A stretch of 17,500 nucleotides of DNA from Penaeus vannamei (taxonomy: Eukaryota; Arthropoda; Malacostraca; Decapoda; Penaeidae), in NCBI RefSeq assembly GCF_042767895.1, contig NC_091560.1, positions 15,041,427 through 15,058,926 on the forward strand, read 5' to 3'. Each line of letters opens with the position of its first letter. The stretch's first letter is position 1. Below, piece after piece: positions 9,298-17,500 of the stretch. The notes under the pieces were generated by a model, which made no database searches, was not told the DNA's origin, and saw nothing but the letters and a program-made list of their open reading frames with translations. The position numbers were made by a program, and so were the translations under genes.

Positions 9298-9308
9298 TAG
9301 AAAACATG
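9298..9308. repeat. LINE-A target-site duplication, copy at the 5' end
   Basis: TAGAAAACATG is identical to 1753-1763 and directly abuts the 5' terminal C-run (minus strand) of LINE-A. Confidence 0.85.
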
Positions 9309-9640
9309 CTACTCTAACTTATAGAACATTAATGGAACACAAAGCCGCAGTAAGGTTAATGTGGACAAATAGATGCTTTATCACTGTGTGTGCATGCGCA
9401 CATGTGCGTACCTGCAGCATATATGAAACTGCGAAGTGAATATATAGGGATGATGTGCGATGCAGTACGTAGAATTCATTTCGGTAATTCTGGATACCCT
9501 CTATTTTGTACTAAAATGTGATCCTAGTTTTTGCTCTTATTGTTCAAAGTCTTGGGGATTCTATGATGAGACACATCCATTTGAACAGCTGGCTCCAGGG
9601 AGGGTCAATGTCAAAAGTGTGAGAACCGACTCCCAATATA
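9309..9640. other. Unassigned sequence with an alternating Pu/Py tract
   Basis: No gene seen. At 9385-9411 the sequence alternates pyrimidine and purine for 27 bases (TG repeats, then CATGCGCACATGTGCGTAC), a composition that can favour Z-DNA. The rest is AT-rich mixed sequence. Confidence 0.45.
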
Positions 9641-10190
9641 TATTGCATCTTAATTATTATTTTATTTATTTATTTATTTTTTACCACCCACTAAGAGGTG
9701 GACCGGGTTTGGAAAAGCCACCCATGAGTGGATCACTTTATCTCAGTGATTTTGCTTGGTAAAAGAGATTGAACTTTATTCATATTGGTGACGAAGCATG
9801 GGAGCTTCGTCTCTTGGATTTTATCTCTTGGTCAAATCTGGGCTGAGAGATCAGCCTTTTATGGGAGTCACACCCTCCAAACAGCGATGGCTGCCCGGGA
9901 CACCGGACAGAAGCCTCCCATCCCCGACAATCGAAGGTGGGAGACATCCTCCTCCCAGATGGCCACCAGAAGCCGCCGTCCACGACGCTCCGAAGTCGCG
10001 AAGCCCCTCGCTACCGACCTCCCCTCCTTGTAAGGCTCGCTCCGGTGTTCTTCCACTTAGGCCAACCGAGGCAGCAACTGCTGGAGTGGGCTGCAGGGCC
10101 CATAGTGGAGGCCCCAACCTCCACCCTGACGCTTTGCATAGGCGCCTCGTACCCTGAAGTAGGTGGTCGGCCTCAGGAAATACTTGCTAA
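9641..10190 (-). mobile_element. Putative SINE-like or truncated non-LTR element with (AAAT)n tail
   Basis: On the minus strand a GC-rich body (10190-9860) runs into a moderately AT-rich section and ends in AAAT repeats (9655-9682 reads TTTA on the plus strand). The abrupt composition change and the 3' simple-repeat tail suggest a retroposed element, as RTE-like LINEs and their SINEs often end in such repeats. A perfect 8-bp hairpin, GACGAAGC-ATGGGA-GCTTCGTC, lies at 9790-9811, and TCTCTTGG is directly repeated at 9810 and 9825. I see no convincing A/B box, RT motif or target duplication. Overlapping open frames on both strands reflect GC content and lack motifs. Confidence 0.4.
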
Positions 10191-10689
10191 AAAATATTCC
10201 TCTACAAAGTCACAGATAATTGATGCTACATGTTTTCTTATCACGTACTTGAAGAAACATATCAAATGGTTTACGTAGTTTCCCAAAATATATATTAATA
10301 CACTTGTTTATTTGAAGTATACCACACTTTTTTTTTCTTTCAGACAAACTAGTATTTACTCTATGTTTGCATGAAAATGGCTGCTAGATATACGAAAGAC
10401 GGACCCAACAAACGTACCGAAATATGATTCCAGAACTGTAGCTTCAGGATTTTGCCAAAGTGTTGGTCTTGTTCAATATTTGCGATGACCTGGAAAGCAT
10501 TGCAAGGGTTCACGAAGACCTTGAAAGCATTACGCGCGCTTCTTTAAATGATAATCGGCGGTGTAGTGGATATTTATAAACTCCGTAGAGTTAAAGATGT
10601 CGATTTGGTAGCGTGTATTCCAACTACAGGTAATCTCCATGTGGGTCTGGCGTTAAGAAACAATGACTCTCTGGTGAGCTATAGAGTGA
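10191..10689. other. Unassigned sequence with a short 30-bp tandem duplication
   Basis: No gene is supported. GACCTGGAAAGCATT at 10487-10501 and GACCTTGAAAGCATT at 10517-10531 are two copies of a 30-bp unit. In one plus frame they read as a ten-residue acidic repeat (DDLESIARVH then EDLESITRAS), within about 45 open codons ending near 10578. This could be the relic of a coding exon or transposase C terminus. No family was recognised. Confidence 0.35.
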
Positions 10690-10990
10690 TTCCATAGTCA
10701 CGAGAAAAAAACAATAAGACCACTGGCTGACAAAAAGGCAACATAAAAAGGAGCATTCATATTATACATTTATTTCGCACAAAACTTTCAAAAAGAACAA
10801 ATACACAGGACAACACACCATACACTTACTTGCAAAACACAGAGGCCATAGCCCGAGAAGCACCAGTCAGCCAGCTAAAAATCCAACGGTCTGTCACCAC
10901 ACGAACAAAAGCCTCTCTCCCTAGACCGATCTGGCTTGACCTTATATACAGGTGGCTCCCGTGCTTACTGAGATTTTACCCATAATGCAA
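10690..10990 (-). promoter_or_regulatory. LTR-like block: TATA box and poly(A) signal on the minus strand
   Basis: On the minus strand TATATAAG (10948-10941) is followed about 170 bp later by AATAAA (10774-10769). That arrangement and spacing are typical of the promoter, R and U5 parts of an LTR. I did not find clear TG...CA ends, a partner LTR or an internal region with gag or pol, so this may be a solo LTR, a diverged one, or a core promoter of another kind. Confidence 0.3.
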
Positions 10991-11269
10991 TTAACTTTTA
11001 TTTGTTAAATAGTGTATGGCGTGTTTAAAATGAGCTTAAAAAAAAAATACATAAAATAAAAGAACGATAAAACTATACAAAAATGGGCACATAAAATGGA
11101 CAAAAGATAGGAAAGTACGAAAAAGTGAAAGAAGGGATCCGTGAGAGAAAGCGGAGAAACACGAAGGGAAAAACGAAAGAAAAACAAAGCTAAGGTGAAT
11201 TAGTCGAAGACGAAAAGGCAAGAATAAAACAAGGTAAGTAAAGAATATAAGGTAAGTAATGTATGTGTT
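10991..11269. repeat. A-rich low-complexity stretch
   Basis: The plus strand is dominated by A and G (AAAAATACATAAAATAAAAG, then GAAAG-type runs). Long Phe/Leu/Ser-rich frames on the minus strand are due to this composition. GGTAAGTA occurs at about 11232 and 11250, and GGTAAGTC at about 11321, giving three matches to the splice-donor consensus within 100 bp. Confidence 0.5.
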
Positions 11270-11677
11270 GTGTATAGTATGAGTAGTGTAGATGTAGAGG
11301 TAGATCACGAACCAGTGGGAAAGGTAAGTCAAAGGAATATAAAAACACAGGTTTATTCTTATTTTAAAAAGGCGCAGAAACAGCAAAGCCACGTCATCTT
11401 GCAGGGCGAAGGAGTCCGTAGATTATCTAGAGCGATCCGTAACGTCAGGGGAACAGGCGGCCCGAAAGCCTATGAGATGACCCGCCTACAGCCAGGGGAA
11501 ATTCACTACAGGCGGAACAATGAGGATAATTCATGGACACGAAGATCGGATATATCGTTCGGGTCAATGCTTCGGAATATCCATACAAATATACTCGCTA
11601 CAGTGCATGCGACACTCACGGAGCAAACGGAAAGATCAACAAATCCACATGATAATGTCTGCTTAAAGGACACATAA
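11270..11677 (+). CDS. Orphan ORF of 135 codons, unknown
   Basis: An ATG-to-TAA open frame of 135 codons in otherwise stop-rich DNA. The first codons lie in a simple GTATAGTATGAGTAGTG context without a convincing start signal. A second ATG at codon 4 is equally possible. The predicted protein is basic and hydrophilic, with VYSYFKKAQKQQSH near residues 28-41 and a short RRLSRAIRNVRG stretch near 49-60 that is rich in Arg. No membrane segment, signal peptide or zinc motif is visible. The basic N-terminal half faintly recalls helix-turn-helix segments of transposases, but I would not assign it. It may be chance, an exon, or a relic of a mobile element. Confidence 0.25.
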   Translation: MYSMSSVDVEVDHEPVGKVSQRNIKTQVYSYFKKAQKQQSHVILQGEGVRRLSRAIRNVRGTGGPKAYEMTRLQPGEIHYRRNNEDNSWTRRSDISFGSMLRNIHTNILATVHATLTEQTERSTNPHDNVCLKDT

Positions 11678-12077
11678 TCAAGATTTAAAAATTAGATATT
11701 CAAAATTTCTAAGATTCTACGGAAAAGCCAATAACTGTTCATACTGAGAAAACCATAGAAATCTTCAATTTTCTGTTTAATGAACATAAAACTAATCCAT
11801 AAAAACAAAATTGTTTTCTCGCGGTGTCTTTCGAGCACACCCAGGACTGAAAAAAAAAACACTATTGTCGCCCACATGTTTAAGGCACAAAAGCTGAGAA
11901 GTGAGGTTCCTCAATAGCAATTGAGAAATATTCAAATAATTTAATGATGCAAGGACACCGTTGTATTGGTCAGACGAAGGAATATGGGGAGGGGGTGTCC
12001 TTCAACTGTTTGGAATCACAAATTTGCTATTATTGTGAATACTCATGTCAGTGACGAAAGTGTTAACATATGTACAA
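11678..12077. other. Unassigned AT-rich sequence with a 9-bp inverted repeat
   Basis: No gene seen. AAGGACACC at 11951-11959 pairs perfectly with GGTGTCCTT at 11994-12002 around a 34-bp spacer. A run of ten A near 11850 and scattered A/T tracts make up the rest. Confidence 0.45.
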
Positions 12078-12904
12078 GAAAAAAACAAAAACAACGACTT
12101 TAGCAAGCGTTGACCGGGCGGCGAGATGTCAGGGCATGCGAGACTATGGGAGGCTGGCAGATCCCTCGACAGCAGAGGCAACCGATCATCCTGACGCAAA
12201 GAACGGACGTTCCAAGCCCCCACCCTGACTCCCTGCCTGAGGTTTAGCCTCGGGCAGTCGCTACGGGTGGACGCCACCTTTGCCACCTCCGCCGACGCTG
12301 CTCCACATATAAGGGGACGGCAGGCTGTGGAACCCATCATCCACCTACAGGGCTCCCAAAGGCTTTCCCCCGTAAGCTTCACTCCGGGCTGGCGTCTACC
12401 AGAACGTAGGCGGGACGAGTAGTTCTCGCTCCCGTCCTGCGTCCCGGAAGTCACCCTCCCAGCGGGATCCACAGCAGTTCCCCTCCTCCCAGCATTACCA
12501 TATATAGTTAAAACTGCCGAGGCAAGGCAAGGCCCACCTCCCCCGAGCCTCCCATTAACCCCAGGGGGTCTAGGGGCAGGAGTTGGTACAGGGCCGGGGC
12601 ATGTCCACAAGCCGGTGAGCCACGACCCTGAACCTCTGGGGCCTCCTGCTGCTCTGAGAACCCCTCAGTTTAGCCTGGAACTGCAAGGTACCCAGGTTCC
12701 ATGGGAGACCACGAGGAGGCACTGCAGGGAGTCTCGATGATGGAGAGGCTATGCACTGACAGCGGAGGCTTATGCAGTGCTGCTCCCTTTTTCGCACGAG
12801 GCTAGCCAGCGGTGGCAGCTGTAAGCAAGAAGGCATGCAAAGCTCTAAACACTAAACTACCACACCATCGCTTCACACCACCCTGCGCGTGAAGCACCCA
12901 CCCA
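12078..12904 (-). mobile_element. RTE-derived non-autonomous element (5' region, endonuclease start, LINE-like 3' end)
   Basis: On the minus strand a GC-rich body begins near 12904 at a GCTTCAC/GTGAAGC hairpin (12870-12876 with 12889-12895). It includes a long open frame from 12610 and reaches VRVGAWNVRSLRQDDRLPLL at 12229-12170. This is the start of the endonuclease of RTE/BovB-type LINEs, often annotated in genomes as craniofacial development protein 2-like. Within 30 bp after LSRDL the similarity stops, and about 80 bp later the element ends in a T-rich tail (TTGTTTTTGTTTTTTT on the minus strand, about 12088-12073). No RT is present. An internal deletion joining both LINE ends is the simplest reading. 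A target duplication was not found, partly because the 5' end abuts a microsatellite. Confidence 0.6.
12158..12229 (-). pseudogene. RTE-type ORF2 fragment: endonuclease N terminus
   Basis: Twenty-four codons starting VRVGAWNVRSLRQ match the opening strand of RTE-clade AP endonucleases, where the Asn of WNV is part of the catalytic site. The downstream Glu, the D-x-N block and the SDH block of the nuclease are not present, nor is any RT. The upstream open frame from 12610 lacks a recognised domain and may be 5' UTR or an N-terminal extension. Confidence 0.6.
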
Positions 12905-13529
<625 letters not shown>

Positions 13530-13544
13530 TGGCGCAGTGATTGG
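13530..13544 (+). other. Putative primer-binding site
   Basis: TGGCGCAGTGATTGG starts immediately after the ACA end of the LTR. TGG directly after the LTR is the usual start of a tRNA 3'-end complement, and TGGCGCAGT-type sites are common in animal Gypsy elements. The tRNA identity is not determined. Confidence 0.5.
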
Positions 13545-13564
13545 TTTATTTCTACACACCTACC

Positions 13565-14600
13565 ATGACATCACGTCACCCCCGCCTTGCCACTCAAACA
13601 CCACAATGCTAGACACCACGTACGCCAGTAGCATTAGAGCAAGCTCAGCAGATGCTAATGGCTCAGGGTGCAGCCATTGCCTCCTTACAACGGCAGCTGG
13701 TACCGTAGCCGTTCGTGCAGCAACAGACGCCTCGGACTCCTGCACCTGCAGCCCCGGAGAAATGTGAGGCAGTAATGTCTACAGCAGCATTCAGGTCCTG
13801 GAGAAGGTCGATGGAGTGCTGGTTGGGGCTTAGTGGCATGTTGTAACCACAGGCAGTGCTGCACATACGCCTCTACTGTACGCTAGCCTTGCGATGCTCC
13901 CTGGGCATGGTAGAGTGGCAAGCACTGTCTACTGAAGAGGCTCTGAACACCATTGGTCGCATCACTCGTCAAGCAATCAACCAAACAGCTACTTGGTGCA
14001 AATTCTTCGCCCTCAACCAACTGTAAGTGACTACTTTATGCGTTCAGCTCAGTGTGTTGCAGATTGTGAGTTTCAGTGCCCTCAATGTGATGGTAAACTA
14101 TCAGTGTATATGATCCTTTGGAAGTTGATGTCAGGCCTGTACAGTGTGTCACTGAAAGAGAAAATGTTTCGTATGTGTACATCTTTCAGCAATGTGGACT
14201 CACCATGTGAACACTGCATGGCATTTGAGGCAGCTCAAAGAGATACCAACAATAGCTTTGGCGGAAACGACCGTGTATGTATGGCGGCAGCCGGCGCCAT
14301 ACCACAGGACAGTGACTTGCCACTGACTGCAGGCACTCGCCACCTAGTTAAACCCCACCCTTGCGGTAACTGCGGCGGCACTCACTCACCAGGGAAGACA
14401 GCATGCCCTGCTAGGCTGCTTGTCAGTCATCGGTGTGGAAAGGTTGGACATCTAAAAAGAATGTGCAGGGGTAAAGGGAAGCGCACAGTGACAGCAGAGG
14501 ATGTTGAAGCCTCGGACATTGTGGTTGCTTCTACAAGTAAGGCACCTTCTCAACCACAAATTATGGTGACTGTATGCCACACAAGAGTTTCTTATAAACC
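13565..14600 (+). pseudogene. Gypsy gag (capsid/nucleocapsid), broken
   Basis: ATG 13565 opens one frame with a stop after about 15 codons. The same frame continues with a Gln/Ala-rich helix (LEQAQQMLMAQGAAIASLQR, about 13634-13693) and a Trp-containing capsid-like part (FRSWRRSMECWL, about 13790-13825), with further stops. Near 14010 the reading moves to another frame, open from 13993 to 14697. The nucleocapsid part shows CGNCGGTHSPGKTAC (CX2CX3HX6C, from 14362) and a second knuckle, HRCGKVGHLKRMC, whose first Cys position is Ser. Gag packages element RNA. This copy could not make an intact protein. Confidence 0.75.
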
Positions 14601-14866
14601 TACTCCTACACAGGTGGTGCCTGACACTGGAGCACAGGTATGTGTGGCAGGACTGAAGCTACTAGCTGCCCTCAGAATCAAGGCAGCAATGTTGACATGA
14701 TGCAAGGGCCTGCATGATGTACCGGACGTGTTGCTGAAGCCCCTTGGCTCAGCCACATGCCAAATTCAATATGATGGCCGCTCAATGAGTCAGGAGGTCT
14801 TCTTTGTTGAGACGGCCAGCCGGTGCTATATCTTACTAGAGGCATGCAAACAACTGGGGCTGGTGT
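14601..14866 (+). pseudogene. Gypsy aspartic protease domain, interrupted
   Basis: VVPDTGAQVCVAG contains the DTGA active-site motif of retroviral-type aspartic proteases (Asp codon 14623-14625). It is in the same frame as the nucleocapsid, so gag and protease were probably continuous. A TGA at 14698-14700 cuts the domain, and similarity resumes after it to about 14865. Confidence 0.7.
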
Positions 14867-15431
14867 GTGAGGATGGTGGTAGTTGCCAAGAAAACAGGCC
14901 AGCCACGGCACACCATCGACTATCAAAATCTCAACAGCGCCTGCCTGAGGGATATTCACCACTGCGGCTTTCATCAGGTGGAACTGGAGGAGGCCAGTAG
15001 GAAGCTTACCACATTTATTACCCCCTGGGGCCGTTACCGTTACCACAGGACGCCCATGGGTCACTGTGCAGCCCCAGATGCATACACCAGGAGGTATGAT
15101 GGGGCCATCGCGGGAATCCAAAGGAAACTGGTGTTGATGACTGATTTACGACTATAATGTGGAGGACGCCTTCTGGCATGCATACCAGTTCCCAGAAATG
15201 TGTGCCATGAAGGGCATCACCCTGAAGCCGGAGAAATTCAAGTTCTGCAGGAGGGAACTTGACTTTGTGGGATTCCATGTAGGCTGGGACTCTTATAATC
15301 CTACTGATGAACGTCTTTCAGCAATTAGGAATTTCAGCATGCCAGAGATGCCTTCGCTGACGGACATTCGCTCGTGGTATGGATTTGTCAACCAACTAGC
15401 ACCATTTTTAGCTACAGCACCAATTATGTAG
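14867..15431 (+). pseudogene. Gypsy reverse transcriptase, internally deleted
   Basis: The frame 14867-15157 begins VVVAKKTGQPRHTIDYQNLN, the fingers of a Gypsy RT, then passes abruptly at about 14960 to GFHQVELEEASRKLTTFITP. The segment that should carry the first catalytic Asp (motif A) is missing. The sequence for a VDD motif is present at 15133-15141, but in another frame and followed at once by TGA (15142-15144). The thumb and connection region (ITLKPEKFKFCRRELDFVGF; IRSWYGFVNQLAPFLATAPI) continues at 15159-15431 in a third frame. The domain is clearly inactive. Confidence 0.85.
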
Positions 15432-15960
15432 CCCTTCAGGGAGCTGCTGCAGAAACCACAAGGCAAGCGGGTATACTGGGACTCAAAGCTTCAGGAGAAA
15501 TTCCTACGAGCAAAAGACGTGGTATGCCAGCTGGCTAAGGACGGCCTGACCTTTCATGACAAGGAGCGACCTACCATCGCTATTACAGACTGGAGTAATG
15601 TGGGCATAGGGTTCATTATCCTGCAGCAGTACTGTGACTGCTCAGCAAGGGATGCCCCATTCTGCTGCAAGAGCGGGTGGCGCCTCGCACTGTGTGGCAG
15701 CCGCCATCTGACACCTGCTGAGACAAGTTATGCTCCAGTGGAGGGTGAGGCTCTGGCAGTGGCTTGGTGTCTTCGCAAGGTACGGCTGTTCCTGCTTGTC
15801 TGCCCTAACCTTGTGATTATTACTGACCACCGGCCACTGGTTAAGCTTTTGGGAGACAGCATTGTAAACCCCAGGCTTTTCGCCCTCAAAGAAAAGACGT
15901 TATAATACAGGTTTCAAGTAAAGTATCTAGAAGGCAAGCGAAACCATGCAGCTGACTTTC
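15432..15960 (+). pseudogene. Gypsy RNase H domain
   Basis: The same frame as the RT thumb resumes after a stop at 15429-15431. AITDWSNVG (Asp codon 15588-15590), PVEGEALAVA and IITDHRPLVKLL supply Asp, Glu and Asp of the RNase H active site, with spacing usual for Gypsy elements. A TAA at 15903-15905 interrupts it. The reading then continues to AADFLSRYP, the common end of Gypsy RNase H. Confidence 0.8.
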
Positions 15961-17356
15961 TGTCCCGCTACCCAGCGCTCCGTGCGCTGCCTGAGGCCGC
16001 AGATAAGGACCAAGCAGACGACCTGGAGGTCGCTGTGGCTGCTGCAACCACTACTGCACTTTTTGGAGATGACTGCATCACACTTGACTACACCACCGTG
16101 CAGCACGTTGCCTCCAAGGACCTGGAGTGTCAGCTGCTAATAGCCAAGGTGTCTGCAAGTGATTGGCACCAACATCGTGCTCAGGAAATGGCCTGTCTGC
16201 GTCAGTTCTACAACATGAGGGACAGGCTAGCTGTTTGGCAGGGTCTGGTGACATACACGTTTGACCAGGGAGCTGTCCGCCTTGTGATACCAGAGGCTCT
16301 ACATCATCAGGTCGCATCCAACCTCCATGTAGGTCACCAAGGACTTGACAGCATGTTTCGGAGGGCAAGGCAGGCAGTGTACTGGCCTGGAATGGAAGGT
16401 GACCTGCAGTTCTACCGTGATGCCTGTAGCAACTGCAACACATACACTCCATCTTGAGCAGCTGAACCTCTCATCTTGACCCCTTCACCAGAGTATGCAT
16501 TTCAGTTCACGGTTGCTGACCTGTTCTAGCTAGAGGGACAGACGTACATTGTGTATGCTGACAGGTGCACAGGCTGGCTAGAGATTAGTCACCTGCCACA
16601 TGGTGCTACATCAAGTAGGATAATGGTCTTGTTCCACCAGTACTTTGCACGATGGGGCGTCCCAGAGGGCATATCAACTGACGGCGGCACCAACCTAACT
16701 AGTTATGAAGTGTGCAAGTTCTTGAACAAGTGGGGCGTTGTAATGAGAATATCCTTTGCTCAGTATGCACAATCAAATGGCCGGGCCGAGGCAGCGGTCA
16801 AGTCGGCCAAGAGACTGCTACATGGGAAGACGGGGACCAGAAGCAGTCTGGATTCAGACAAGGCCTCGAAAGCTCTGCTGCAGTACCTGAATATGCCCCT
16901 TCGGGAAGTGAATAAATCACCTGCCCAACTATGGGACGTCAGCTGCGAGACGGAATACCGGTGCACAGGCGATACTATAAGATAGACATGCATTGGCAGC
17001 GGGCTCTACGTACAAGAGAACTAGCAACGGCCCGACAACACAGGAACATAGTGGAGCTGCATGGGACGCCAAGGACCCTCGTTCCCCTGACACCTGGTGC
17101 ACCAGTGTGTGTGCAAAACCAAGCCACAAACGTTTGGTACAGACGAGACATGGTTGCAGAGGCACTTCCGAACCGTCAGTACTCCATCAGGCTGGATGGC
17201 AGTGGTCGTATCTCGATTCGTAATTGGAGGCACCTACAGTCTGTCCGGGTTACCATGAGAACCCCACATTCAACACCAGAACCAGTGAGACGGCCAAAAA
17301 GACAAGTCACACGACCTGGGTGGCTCTCTGATTTCGTCACAGACACGCCCACATAA
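15961..17356 (+). pseudogene. Gypsy integrase: HHCC, D,D-35-E core and C-terminal domain
   Basis: The HHCC zinc-binding part reads NLHVGHQGLD (about 16320-16349) and CSNCNTYTPS (to 16455). The core has Asp in VADLF (codon 16518-16520), Asp in STDGGTNL (codon 16680-16682) and Glu in GRAEAAVKSAK (codon 16788-16790). The last two are separated by exactly 35 residues, so the D,D-35-E set is present. Stops lie at 16455-16457 and 16527-16529, the latter three codons after the first Asp. Near 16930 the reading shifts frame into MGRQLRDG and continues to a TAA at 17354-17356 through VQNQATNVWYRR and RQYSIRLDGSGR, the DNA-binding C-terminal part. No chromodomain was recognised. Confidence 0.85.
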
Positions 17357-17500
17357 TATGTGTATTTGTGCTCTCTTCTTTTTGTGCCCCTTTACTCCGT
17401 ATGATGTGTCAGTATCACAGGGAAAGAAACTGTATTTGTGTGTGTGTGTGTGTGTGTTTCTAAGAGAATGAGGTACATAAATTACATATTATGTTCTTGT
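17357..17500 (+). other. Gypsy 3' non-coding region with (TG)n
   Basis: After the last pol stop the sequence becomes T/G-rich and includes a (TG)n run (17437-17457). GGGAAAGAAA at 17420-17429 is a possible polypurine tract, but no TG-start LTR copy matching 13409-13529 follows before the window ends. Confidence 0.4.

Noticed and set aside
9760..9790. tRNA-like B box in the GC-rich element (GTTCAATCTC on the minus strand)
   Set aside because: It departs from the B-box consensus, no A box lies at the right distance and no cloverleaf could be drawn.
9785..10278. Overlapping GC-rich open frames on both strands as a host gene
   Set aside because: No domain, no splice support, and frames open on both strands at once, as GC content predicts.

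Overview
This window is non-coding, repeat-dominated DNA from an animal nuclear genome. The style is arthropod, and I lean towards a decapod crustacean. That is an inference from long (TA)n/(CA)n arrays packed between I/Jockey-like, CR1-group and RTE-like LINEs and a Mag-like Gypsy element; no marker gene proves it. I find no intact host gene, no tRNA or rRNA gene and no CRISPR array. Nearly all protein-like sequence belongs to decayed retrotransposons.

Layout. Positions 1-1752 hold a poly(A) start, a purine-rich degenerate tandem repeat (about 121-575), a (TA)n array (1066-1222) and unassigned sequence. From 1764 to 9297 lies one minus-strand LINE, called LINE-A here, bounded by a perfect 11-bp duplication (1753-1763 and 9298-9308). 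LINE-A carries a 5' UTR, a zinc-knuckle ORF1, only the first tens of codons of the ORF2 endonuclease, and a 3' UTR, so nearly all of ORF2 is missing. A second minus-strand LINE, LINE-B (3584-8441), sits inside LINE-A ORF1, flanked by a 7-bp repeat (3577-3583 and 8442-8448). LINE-B is close to full length, with ORF1 (coiled coil plus RRM-like domain), ORF2 (endonuclease plus reverse transcriptase) and a 3' end of short tandem repeats. It is broken by stops, frameshifts, an internal RT deletion and an Asp-to-Asn change at an RT catalytic position.

Further right are unassigned DNA (9309-9640), a GC-rich minus-strand element with an (AAAT)n tail (9641-10190), more unassigned DNA, an LTR-like promoter/poly(A) block on the minus strand (about 10690-10990) and an orphan 135-codon ORF (11270-11677). 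A minus-strand RTE-derived element (about 12078-12904) again keeps only a 5' region plus the endonuclease N terminus joined to what looks like a LINE 3' end. A roughly 500-bp composite microsatellite (12905-13408) separates it from a plus-strand Gypsy/Metaviridae-like LTR retrotransposon (13409 to beyond the window). That element shows a short LTR, a primer-binding-like site, gag, protease, RT, RNase H and a D,D-35-E integrase, all in broken frames.

The clearest results are the exactly bounded LINE-in-LINE nest and the recurrence of LINEs that lost their catalytic ORF2 but kept both ends, the expected shape of elements mobilised in trans. I do not see a new host defence or metabolic system here.
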